Assembly (NCBI GenBank): GCA_002496355.1
Contig: DAJP01000096.1
Span: 1 to 6,098 of the forward strand
Reading direction: 5' to 3'
Source of the DNA: Euryarchaeota archaeon UBA346
GTDB taxonomy: Archaea; Thermoplasmatota; E2; DHVEG-1
DNA length: 6,098 bases
Within the stretch, counting starts at the first letter, position 1. Every line of letters begins with the position of its first letter. The position numbers were made by a program, and so were the translations under genes. Below the pieces are notes generated by a model. That model did no database searches and was not told the DNA's origin. It saw only the letters and a list, made by a program, of their open reading frames with translations. Shown here one piece after another: positions 1 through 5,115 of the stretch.

Positions 1-99
1 CATCGGAGATAATGCGAACCAGTTTGCTCCATAGGCGAAGATAACGAACCAGAATATTCCGACAACTGCCCAACGATATCGATAGAGTTGTTGTTCCAT
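1..99 (-). CDS. N-terminal fragment of an MFS-type transporter (runs off left edge)
   Basis: Thirty-three codons from an ATG at 99 to the window edge remain open. The peptide begins MEQQLYRYRW and continues into a hydrophobic stretch ending near WFALSP. A short basic, aromatic N-terminus running straight into the first transmembrane helix, with an 'YGANWFALSP'-like end, is typical of helix 1 of Major Facilitator Superfamily transporters, which use ion gradients to move small solutes across the cytoplasmic membrane. The start is well supported: GGAGAGGT (112 to 105) lies five bases before the ATG, and a TATA box lies about 25 bases before that. The substrate cannot be guessed from 33 residues, and another polytopic membrane protein is possible. 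Being a gene start is much surer than the MFS assignment. Confidence 0.6.
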   Translation of the reverse strand, partial: MEQQLYRYRWAVVGIFWFVIFAYGANWFALSPM

Positions 100-104
100 A
101 AAAT

Positions 105-112
105 ACCTCTCC
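105..112 (-). promoter_or_regulatory. Shine-Dalgarno site of the left-edge transporter gene
   Basis: Minus-strand GGAGAGGT matches the archaeal ribosome-binding consensus GGAGGTGA with a one-base insertion. It sits five bases before the ATG at 99, which fixes that start codon. Confidence 0.55.
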
Positions 113-133
113 GACAGGTTGATATCAATCATG

Positions 134-141
134 TTTTTATA
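134..141 (-). promoter_or_regulatory. TATA box of the left-edge transporter gene
   Basis: Minus-strand TATAAAAA, centred near 138. Transcription would begin about 25 bases on, near 112, giving a short leader that just contains the GGAGAGGT ribosome-binding site. TATA box, predicted start site and ribosome-binding site agree with one another. Confidence 0.5.
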
Positions 142-180
142 GTTACCGACTTAACTAATCTTAAAATTTTTTTTTTGTTA

Positions 181-199
181 GAAAAAAAGAAAAAGAGGG
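181..199 (-). terminator. U-rich terminator after the C25 peptidase gene
   Basis: About 17 bases past the peptidase stop codon the minus strand reads CCCTCTTTTTCTTTTTTTC, a pyrimidine tract with two long T runs. Archaeal RNA polymerase terminates at such U-rich tracts without needing a hairpin, and none is visible here. It separates the peptidase from the downstream transporter gene. Confidence 0.5.
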
Positions 200-215
200 A
201 GGAATTCTTTTTTCT

Positions 216-2849
216 TTACACAATAATGTAGATAAAGAAAACGAATCCATCAACTGTTTTAGTAATCTCAGAGAACCCATCTGCTTTTGCTTTTATCGTG
301 ATGATGACGTTCCCAAATCCTAGGACCGGTGAGTTTTCAATAGCAGTGGTGGAGTTCACATCAAGGGTCATCATCGTCCCTGATGCTGATTGTCCTGAGA
401 GGATGAGGTTGCCATCGACCGTCATGGTCCAGACGACATTGGTCGCGACTCCTTCCCCGATATTGTTGATGACGGAGGAAAGGGAGAATAATCCGCCGTT
501 CACAGCTCCAATCGTCAGCACTGGTTTGAGGTCTGTAATGGTAACAAACAGCGGTGACGACCACTCACTTTCGTATTGGTTCTGGTCTTTTGCTTTTACC
601 TTTATCTCATAAGTCCCTGGGATGGTCCAGGTGTATTGAGCCTGGGTCTGGGCTCCAGATGCATAGGGACCGAACCAGTTGGTGGTATATGATCCAAATT
701 GCCACTGGTACCATACTTGATCCTGGTCAGGGTCGGTGGTGCTAGAGCTGTAGGTGTATTCGATGTTGATTCCTCCACCTGCTGGTCCTGTGGGTGTTGC
801 TGGTTTCTGTGGTGGGTTGCCTGTCCCACCTTGTATGGTAGCGGACCCTTCATAGGGGAGATAGTTCTGTTTTGTCACGGTGATATACATAGCTCCGGGG
901 CTGGATGGGGAGATGCTAAAGCTAACTTGCCCTGCACTGTTCGTGCTACCGGTAACATAGACATCAGTGCCTTTCCAGAGGCAGACGTATGCTTGGTTCA
1001 CAGGGCTTCCGCCTGAATAAACGGAGACGGTGAATGAGGAGGAACCAATCGGTGCGGTGGTAGGATGGGTCACGGTCATGCTGATTGGGTTTTCAGTCCA
1101 GATGGGCAGTTCAGGATCACCAAGGAGTGTGAGTTCAGTATAGCAATATTTCGAGACAGCGGATGAATCGACCCCATCGTTCTTATGGTCGGAGAATGCT
1201 GCCCCGAGTTTGTAGAGATTATCTTGGAATATTGATGTGAAGAACTCGATGTCATATCCCATGGAAAGGGTATCAGTGGAGCCGACATAGTACCAGCCGT
1301 ACCGTGAGTTCCCAATAAAGGCGATTCCGCCACCGTTGCTGTTTTGGACGAAATGCTCCCCGATACAATTAGATACATCATATGCGGCAGGGTCACAACC
1401 CATCGAATAGTAGATTCCTTGTTTATTCCCATTGGTCAACTCATCCATATCCGTGTTCCATAGACCAGTATCATGATTCACATACCCGGTTCCCATGTAA
1501 TCCGACCCGGAATGATCCGCATGGTTCATGAGGTTCTGACCCGCGTTGAGAGAAGAAATGACGTTTGTCCGATGGTTTCCGCTTTGACTGTCATACACGT
1601 TTGTCATCGTCCAACTTGAGGGGATGAAAGTATTATCGATGTAGATTTTACAGAGTTCCGCCTCGGTGCTGCTGTCAAGGTCAAACCCGTACAATCCTGC
1701 TTTCTTTGCAAAATCAGTCAATGGTGGGTTTTTTTCATAGGCAAGAATCTTATTGATGAAATTCCCTATTCTCCCGGTTCCACTCCCAGTACCGGTCACG
1801 GATGCGCGACCGACATTAACTTCACAAACCCAATCGGAATCAAAATCCGCGTAGTACGCATCGTTTGGGACTGGGTCAGGATCAACGCTTGAAAATGTCC
1901 GATAATGACAGGGGACGACTTCAACGTCTCCACCAAGGAGAATGAAGGTGGTTCCCCAATTTGTATAGACGTCCTGGACGAATGCTCGAATCTTGCTTAC
2001 CTCATCTCCGCTATATCCACCAGAGTTGTAGATCCACGTAGTGGTCACAATATTGGCAGGGATACCTTTTTTTGTTTTCCAGTCTGCTAGTGGCTGAAAC
2101 GCGCTCACCCAGCTTTCCTGGGTAATGATGACATAGTCATAGTCACCAGGCTCGACACCAGCTGTTTGTGGATTCTGAGATGTCCGCAGGACGACTTCGT
2201 CCGGGTTGATTACCATATTTTTAATCATGGTTAGATACAGGTCTCTACTGCTTTCTGAGATATGACTTGGAAGATAATCACCGCAGACATATCCGGTGGT
2301 TCCTTCAATGGTGAAGGTGATTGATGTGATCGTCAAAAGTTTCTGTTGGGCTGGGATGTAATGGAGCGGGTAGATGGTAAGGTCTGCAATAATTTGACCA
2401 GCAAGATCATTTTGGTTGGTCACTTGGATGTATTGCCCGGGATACATTTGATTGGATTGGTATGTTTTTGCATCGGGTTGGATGAATGGTACCTCAGTGT
2501 CTGATTGGCTGCTTCGAATAGATGGTTGTGCTGGGTGAAGCAAAAATGAACCTTCCAGGGTGTGTTGTTTGAGTTCCTTTATCTGGATGTTGGTGATCTT
2601 CATGTCCTGTGGGAGTGCGATTTTTATGTTTTTCAATGGAAGGAGTGGTTTTCCTATTTCTGTGGTTATTCCACCTTCCGATAAAGATACAAGGTCATAT
2701 CCATTTTGCGTGGTAAAGAAAAGATCATCTTCCGAGAAGGTTATCGTGAATGTTTTTTGGTATACTATCTGATTTTCATCTGCGTTTTGTTGTCCTAGGA
2801 TTGACATAGGAACAACAGAGATTATCATACTGAGTATGACTATCATCAA
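216..2849 (-). CDS. Secreted C25 (gingipain-like) cysteine peptidase with PKD-type and Ig-like C-terminal domains
   Basis: An extracellular endopeptidase that would digest proteins outside the cell. Residues are numbered from the TTG at 2849 (877 aa). A hydrophobic signal peptide spans about 1-20. A propeptide-like region (about 27-225) contains the 'GKPLLPLKNIKIALP' type segment seen in C25 prodomains. The catalytic domain (about 235-585) begins DYDYVIITQ and ends LLGDPELPIW. The likely catalytic dyad is His446 in NHADHSGSD and Cys485 in YSMGCDPAAYD, the positions matching gingipain His211/Cys244; the PNDAYYADFDSDW...VGR segment is also typical. Three beta-domains follow: an Ig-like one (about 587-672), a PKD-type one (about 680-772, TTDPDQDQVWYQWQFG, PGTYEIKVKAKD), and a CARDB-like one (about 774-877). 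There is no C-terminal anchor: the hydrophobic end FVFFIYIIV reads as a last beta strand. The start is uncertain. No ribosome-binding site precedes TTG 2849 or ATG 2846, and the frame is open to 2897; an AUA at 2882 fits better (888 aa). The C25 assignment is firm; the cleavage specificity is unknown. Confidence 0.92.
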   Translation of the reverse strand: MMIVILSMIISVVPMSILGQQNADENQIVYQKTFTITFSEDDLFFTTQNGYDLVSLSEGGITTEIGKPLLPLKNIKIALPQDMKITNIQIKELKQHTLEGSFLLHPAQPSIRSSQSDTEVPFIQPDAKTYQSNQMYPGQYIQVTNQNDLAGQIIADLTIYPLHYIPAQQKLLTITSITFTIEGTTGYVCGDYLPSHISESSRDLYLTMIKNMVINPDEVVLRTSQNPQTAGVEPGDYDYVIITQESWVSAFQPLADWKTKKGIPANIVTTTWIYNSGGYSGDEVSKIRAFVQDVYTNWGTTFILLGGDVEVVPCHYRTFSSVDPDPVPNDAYYADFDSDWVCEVNVGRASVTGTGSGTGRIGNFINKILAYEKNPPLTDFAKKAGLYGFDLDSSTEAELCKIYIDNTFIPSSWTMTNVYDSQSGNHRTNVISSLNAGQNLMNHADHSGSDYMGTGYVNHDTGLWNTDMDELTNGNKQGIYYSMGCDPAAYDVSNCIGEHFVQNSNGGGIAFIGNSRYGWYYVGSTDTLSMGYDIEFFTSIFQDNLYKLGAAFSDHKNDGVDSSAVSKYCYTELTLLGDPELPIWTENPISMTVTHPTTAPIGSSSFTVSVYSGGSPVNQAYVCLWKGTDVYVTGSTNSAGQVSFSISPSSPGAMYITVTKQNYLPYEGSATIQGGTGNPPQKPATPTGPAGGGINIEYTYSSSTTDPDQDQVWYQWQFGSYTTNWFGPYASGAQTQAQYTWTIPGTYEIKVKAKDQNQYESEWSSPLFVTITDLKPVLTIGAVNGGLFSLSSVINNIGEGVATNVVWTMTVDGNLILSGQSASGTMMTLDVNSTTAIENSPVLGFGNVIITIKAKADGFSEITKTVDGFVFFIYIIV

Positions 2850-2888
2850 AACTATTGTTTTTCTTGTGTTTTTGTCTGGTATTTGATA

Positions 2889-2896
2889 TTCCCCCT
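2889..2896 (-). promoter_or_regulatory. Shine-Dalgarno site pointing to a non-ATG start of the peptidase
   Basis: Minus-strand GGGGGAAT pairs with the CCUCC of the 16S 3' end through one G-U wobble. It lies about 40 bases before the first conventional in-frame start (TTG 2849), too far to serve it. It lies at normal spacing before an in-frame ATA at 2882. The gene at 4634 uses the same GGGGGAA with the same six-base spacing before its ATG. Confidence 0.45.
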
Positions 2897-2920
2897 AATT
2901 TTGGTATTATAGGATTTATA

Positions 2921-2928
2921 GATATATA
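2921..2928 (-). promoter_or_regulatory. TATA box of the C25 peptidase gene
   Basis: Minus-strand TATATATC, centred near 2925. Transcription would begin near 2900, a few bases before the GGGGGAAT site. A second TATA-like element (TTTATATACT, plus positions 2986-2995) lies about 65 bases further upstream and could be an alternative promoter. Confidence 0.5.
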
Positions 2929-3051
2929 CTCCTATTTGACTTAAGAGCATATATTGTATCCCCTATATTCAATGATAATTTTCATAGTATATAAAACTAT
3001 CAACGATATTATGTTAATCCTTCACATAGATAAGTTTGTTAGAATACCTGT

Positions 3052-4011
3052 TTATTTTTTTCTTCTTCGATTAAGAGAAATAATAAAAGATATCGAGGCA
3101 AGTGCACCGAGGAAAAGTATGATATCAAATCCTGGGGTCGAAAAACCTCTGCTTTGTACAAGGAAGTTCTGGCTAGTTATTTCTCCTTTTTTCGAATAAT
3201 CGTCTGCATAAACGGGTTGCATGGAAACCCGGATGGTCGCTTCATCATTATGATAACCAAACGATTTAGGTGGTTTCACAACAAGGTATGCTGTCGCTGT
3301 TGATCCTGCTCTTTCTTCTAAGACGAGTTGATCGGTGACCAACGCGACCCAATCGTTTGGAATGCTTACGATATTCAAGAAAACGATGGTTCTTGCATTT
3401 CCGAGATTCTCGATTTTAATAGGGAATACAATGGTGTCCATTGGTCCGACATCCTTCGAATAGGACTCAGGAAACGAAGGACTGATAAACGATTTATACG
3501 CTGGGAGAAAAGTGAGGGTAAATTCGCTTTCATAGGCTTCAATCAAGCCTGTCTGTTCTGCTGTTGCTTTCACTTTGATGTATCCTAATTGATAGGCGGG
3601 CGCATCGTTTTCCACTTGGATGGACAGCTGTGTTTCCACTGTTGTTATAAGATTGGGTTGGACAGTAACCCATAATGTTCCCTGGGAGATCGTTGCAGTA
3701 CACCACGAAGGTGTTTCGATAACAGAGATTTGAATGGGGATGATAGATCCAGCTAACGAGACAAGAACTGCATCACCAGCAGGTCCTCTTGCGATGGAAT
3801 GAGTGATGACCAGTGTTAATGTTCGTATTTCCCCTCGAGGTATGAGGGGTTCCTCTGTCTCATTTCCCCAACTCATGTTTAATTGACTCTGAAGGTTGAA
3901 TATCAAACCTGCGGATGCGCTGGGAAAAAGCGTGACGAGCGAGCCAATAATGAATAATCCTATAATGATACTTCTCTTTGCGGCTTTGATTTTTTTTGTT
4001 TTAGTTCTCAT
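3052..4011 (-). CDS. Secreted NEW3/Ig-like surface protein with PGF-CTERM-like sorting tail
   Basis: This 319-aa protein has a clear signal peptide: basic n-region (MRTKTKKIKAAKR), hydrophobic core 14-29, and probable cleavage after ASA near 34. The mature part holds two beta-sandwich-like units (about 35-168 and 170-285). In the second, VFPIKIENLGNARTIVFLNI followed by IPNDW is characteristic of NEW3-type (NPCBM-associated, alpha-galactosidase C-terminal-like) domains, which usually act as accessory or adhesion modules. The C-terminus has TPGF at 292-295, then a hydrophobic helix and the basic end RRRKK, which matches the layout of archaeal PGF-CTERM signals processed by archaeosortase and lipid-anchored. 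A plain membrane anchor is the alternative. No enzymatic motif is seen, so the ligand is unknown. The start at 4011 is favoured by its TATA box and the canonical signal peptide. It has its own promoter and no operon partner. Confidence 0.85.
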   Translation of the reverse strand: MRTKTKKIKAAKRSIIIGLFIIGSLVTLFPSASAGLIFNLQSQLNMSWGNETEEPLIPRGEIRTLTLVITHSIARGPAGDAVLVSLAGSIIPIQISVIETPSWCTATISQGTLWVTVQPNLITTVETQLSIQVENDAPAYQLGYIKVKATAEQTGLIEAYESEFTLTFLPAYKSFISPSFPESYSKDVGPMDTIVFPIKIENLGNARTIVFLNIVSIPNDWVALVTDQLVLEERAGSTATAYLVVKPPKSFGYHNDEATIRVSMQPVYADDYSKKGEITSQNFLVQSRGFSTPGFDIILFLGALASISFIISLNRRRKK

Positions 4012-4045
4012 GTTCTTCTACAATAGTATTATTCTGAGTTTCTCC

Positions 4046-4059
4046 TATAAATATATATC
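4046..4059 (-). promoter_or_regulatory. TATA box of the NEW3-like surface protein gene
   Basis: Minus-strand GATATATATTTATA. The predicted transcription start falls near 4027, giving a leader of about 16 bases that contains the weak AGAAGAA purine site just before the ATG at 4011. Confidence 0.5.
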
Positions 4060-4060
4060 T

Positions 4061-4068
4061 TAAAAAAA
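4061..4068 (-). terminator. T-tract terminator of the small membrane-protein gene
   Basis: The minus strand reads GTTTTTTT starting eight bases past the stop codon of the small membrane-protein gene. It abuts the TATA box of the next gene, so one unit ends exactly where the next begins. Confidence 0.35.
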
Positions 4069-4075
4069 CATCCTT

Positions 4076-4282
4076 TTAATGGGAAATCCACAGGACATGA
4101 AATGATCTTTCATATCGCGTATTCTTTTTTATTTTCATGAAATTGAGGAGAATATCAAAGCAACTTAGACAATAAAAAATTACAAAAACCCAGAGGAGAG
4201 CCCAGCGAGGTAACAAATACCACGCGGCTCCGAACAAGACAGCCAGGTCGGCACCAAATGCCGCCAAACCGCCTCTAGGCAT
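4076..4282 (-). CDS. Small two-helix membrane protein, family not recognised
   Basis: A 68-aa reading frame from the ATG at 4282, beginning MPRGGLAAFGADLAVLFG. Two hydrophobic segments (about 7-23 and 26-46) are separated by a short PR turn and followed by a basic tail (KIKKNTRYERS), predicting a helical hairpin with the tail in the cytoplasm. I do not recognise a family. An upstream in-frame ATG at 4297 would add five residues (MTKNN), but it is only about 10 bases from the centre of the TATA box, so it probably lies before the transcription start. The ATG at 4282 is about 25 bases from that centre and would make a leaderless mRNA. The TATA box, hydrophobic pattern and T-tract after the stop support a real gene. 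Its small size and lack of homology evidence keep this tentative. Confidence 0.55.
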   Translation of the reverse strand: MPRGGLAAFGADLAVLFGAAWYLLPRWALLWVFVIFYCLSCFDILLNFMKIKKNTRYERSFHVLWISH

Positions 4283-4302
4283 GTTATTCTTTGTCATTCT
4301 TA

Positions 4303-4310
4303 GTATATAA
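4303..4310 (-). promoter_or_regulatory. TATA box of the small membrane-protein gene
   Basis: Minus-strand TTATATAC in the context GTTTATATACTAAG. Its centre near 4307 is about 25 bases from the ATG at 4282, the spacing expected for a leaderless archaeal transcript. Confidence 0.5.
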
Positions 4311-4380
4311 ACTTATTCTGGTAAAACGACAAATTGAAGATAAAAATCAAGGAAATAATCGGTAAAACCTACGACTGAGA

Positions 4381-4393
4381 AAAATTTTTTAAT
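4381..4393 (+). promoter_or_regulatory. TATA-like promoter of the structured RNA
   Basis: Plus-strand AAAATTTTTTAAT, centred near 4388-4390. The predicted start of transcription, about 25 bases downstream (4413-4416), is exactly where the first paired base of the RNA stem begins. The match is weaker than a classic TTTATATA box. Confidence 0.35.
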
Positions 4394-4413
4394 CCATCGA
4401 AGGTTTTAGAAGA

Positions 4414-4505
4414 CTACCTCTATGAAAAGAAAATCGGTGAACCGTGATCCGATTTGACGACATAGAGGCACAGGAAACCTCCGGTACCCTACCGGGGGTT
4501 TCTCC
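4414..4505 (+). ncRNA. Candidate single-hairpin H/ACA guide sRNA with K-loop
   Basis: The fold is read directly from the sequence. The lower stem is CCTCTATG (4417-4424) with CATAGAGG (4461-4468), 8 perfect pairs. The internal loop has AAAAGA (4425-4430) and GACGA (4456-4460). The upper stem is AAATCGG (4431-4437) with CCGATTT (4449-4455), 7 perfect pairs. The cap has TGA (4438-4440) opposite TGAT (4445-4448), able to form U-U plus tandem G-A/A-G pairs, the K-turn/K-loop signature bound by L7Ae. One base after the lower stem is ACA (4470-4472), 14 nt below the top of the pocket, matching the 14-16 nt rule for H/ACA RNAs that guide pseudouridylation by Cbf5-Nop10-Gar1-L7Ae. The pocket would select a target like 5'-UCGUC-UN-UCUUU-3'; I could not assign an rRNA position. 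The exact 5' and 3' ends are estimated. A different structured RNA is the alternative; the stems themselves are hard to dismiss. Confidence 0.6.
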
Positions 4506-4518
4506 TATAAAATTTTTA
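4474..4518 (+). terminator. Strong hairpin plus T-run after the structured RNA
   Basis: Thirteen consecutive pairs (4474-4486 with 4490-4502, one G-U) close a CCC triloop, followed after a few bases by TTTTT (4513-4517). The inner half (CCGGTA/TACCGG) is GC-rich in an AT-rich gap. It begins two bases after the ACA box, so it may define or protect the 3' end of the sRNA and insulate the pilin-like operon. It has no internal pocket, so it is unlikely to be a second H/ACA unit. Confidence 0.5.
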
Positions 4519-4570
4519 GGTGAATTTTTATCAAAATCCATCACTGAACATCTTTTAAAAAACATAATTT

Positions 4571-4578
4571 TTATATAT
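4571..4578 (+). promoter_or_regulatory. TATA box of the pilin-like operon
   Basis: Plus-strand TTATATAT within AATTTTTATATATGC. Transcription would start near 4600, leaving a leader of about 34 bases with the GGGGGAA ribosome-binding site (4621-4627) close to the ATG at 4634. The stretch between the hairpin at 4502 and this box is AT-rich and shows no further feature. Confidence 0.5.
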
Positions 4579-4633
4579 GCAACATTCTATTTAAAATACG
4601 ATATTCAATAAGAAAAGTCTGGGGGAATTGAAA

Positions 4634-5113
4634 ATGAGAACTATCGTAAGAAAGCGCTATTTTTTAAGAAATGAGGAAGCTGTCTCGGAGGAATTCACCG
4701 TTCTTCCCGCACTATCTGTCGTGATGATAGGAATCGCACTCTTCATCCTGCTCGTTGCTCAAACCTATGGTGCGTACATTGAACGTATCGATCGATTGCA
4801 AACCTATCAAACCGTGGATGGTTTATTTCTAAAACTGATGAACCCTGACTGTTTTTTCATCAAGTCACCTGGTTTGATAAATCTCTATCTATTGCAGAAC
4901 GAAACAACTTTATTACAAAAATTTTTTGGGCAATATATTCGATCTGGGTTCTTATTTCAATTCCAGATCAAGTGGAGCAACCAAACCTGGTTTTTTCCCA
5001 AAACTCCGAATGCGAATCCTCTGAATCGCATTGCGGTGTCAAAAGCTATAGGGATTTATCTGAACGAGGCACAAACAGTCCCTGGGACTATGACTCTTTT
5101 ACTCTGGAAGTGA
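4634..5113 (+). CDS. Pilin-like small membrane-anchored protein (type IV/Tad-like, minor pilin candidate)
   Basis: This 159-aa protein has a short basic N-terminus (MRTIVRKRYFLRNEEAVSEE) and one hydrophobic helix at about 21-43 (FTVLPALSVVMIGIALFILL). Acidic residues just before the helix, then a mostly hydrophilic ectodomain with two N-glycosylation sequons (QNETT, SNQTW), follow the layout of archaeal type IV pilin-like and TadE/G-like proteins. No family name can be given, and a prepilin-peptidase cleavage site is not certain. The ATG at 4634 is chosen over the in-frame TTG at 4628 because GGGGGAA (4621-4627) is six bases from the ATG but abuts the TTG. The stop is only two bases before the next gene, so the two are co-transcribed and probably coupled. 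Inferred role: a minor or accessory subunit of a surface filament or pseudopilus. Confidence 0.8.
   Translation: MRTIVRKRYFLRNEEAVSEEFTVLPALSVVMIGIALFILLVAQTYGAYIERIDRLQTYQTVDGLFLKLMNPDCFFIKSPGLINLYLLQNETTLLQKFFGQYIRSGFLFQFQIKWSNQTWFFPKTPNANPLNRIAVSKAIGIYLNEAQTVPGTMTLLLWK
5106..5113 (+). promoter_or_regulatory. Shine-Dalgarno site overlapping the upstream stop codon
   Basis: GGAAGTGA differs from the archaeal consensus GGAGGTGA at one base. Its last three bases are the stop codon of the pilin-like gene, and the next gene starts at 5116. This arrangement suggests translational coupling of the pair. Confidence 0.5.
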
Positions 5114-5115
5114 AA

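Noticed and set aside
160..180. Long T run on the plus strand before the peptidase terminator
   Set aside because: No plus-strand gene ends here. On the minus strand it is an A run between the terminator and the next promoter, so I give it no function.
298..1016. Plus-strand open frames opposite the peptidase gene (298-612, 554-745, 699-1016)
   Set aside because: They lie antisense to clearly coding sequence with intact C25/PKD domains, and their products show no domain-like pattern and have no start signals.
2853..2950. A 32-codon minus-strand frame from ATG 2950 in the peptidase leader, downstream of a second TATA-like box
   Set aside because: Its composition is unremarkable, it lacks a ribosome-binding site and it overlaps the promoter and start of the peptidase gene; chance is the simpler reading.
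4414..4472. C/D box sRNA instead of H/ACA
   Set aside because: A TGA element is present, but there are no paired C (RTGATGA) and D (CTGA) boxes at both ends of a C/D-type layout; the two-stem pocket and ACA box fit H/ACA better.
4628..4633. TTG at 4628 as start of the pilin-like gene
   Set aside because: It abuts the GGGGGAA site, too close for initiation; the ATG at 4634 has normal spacing.
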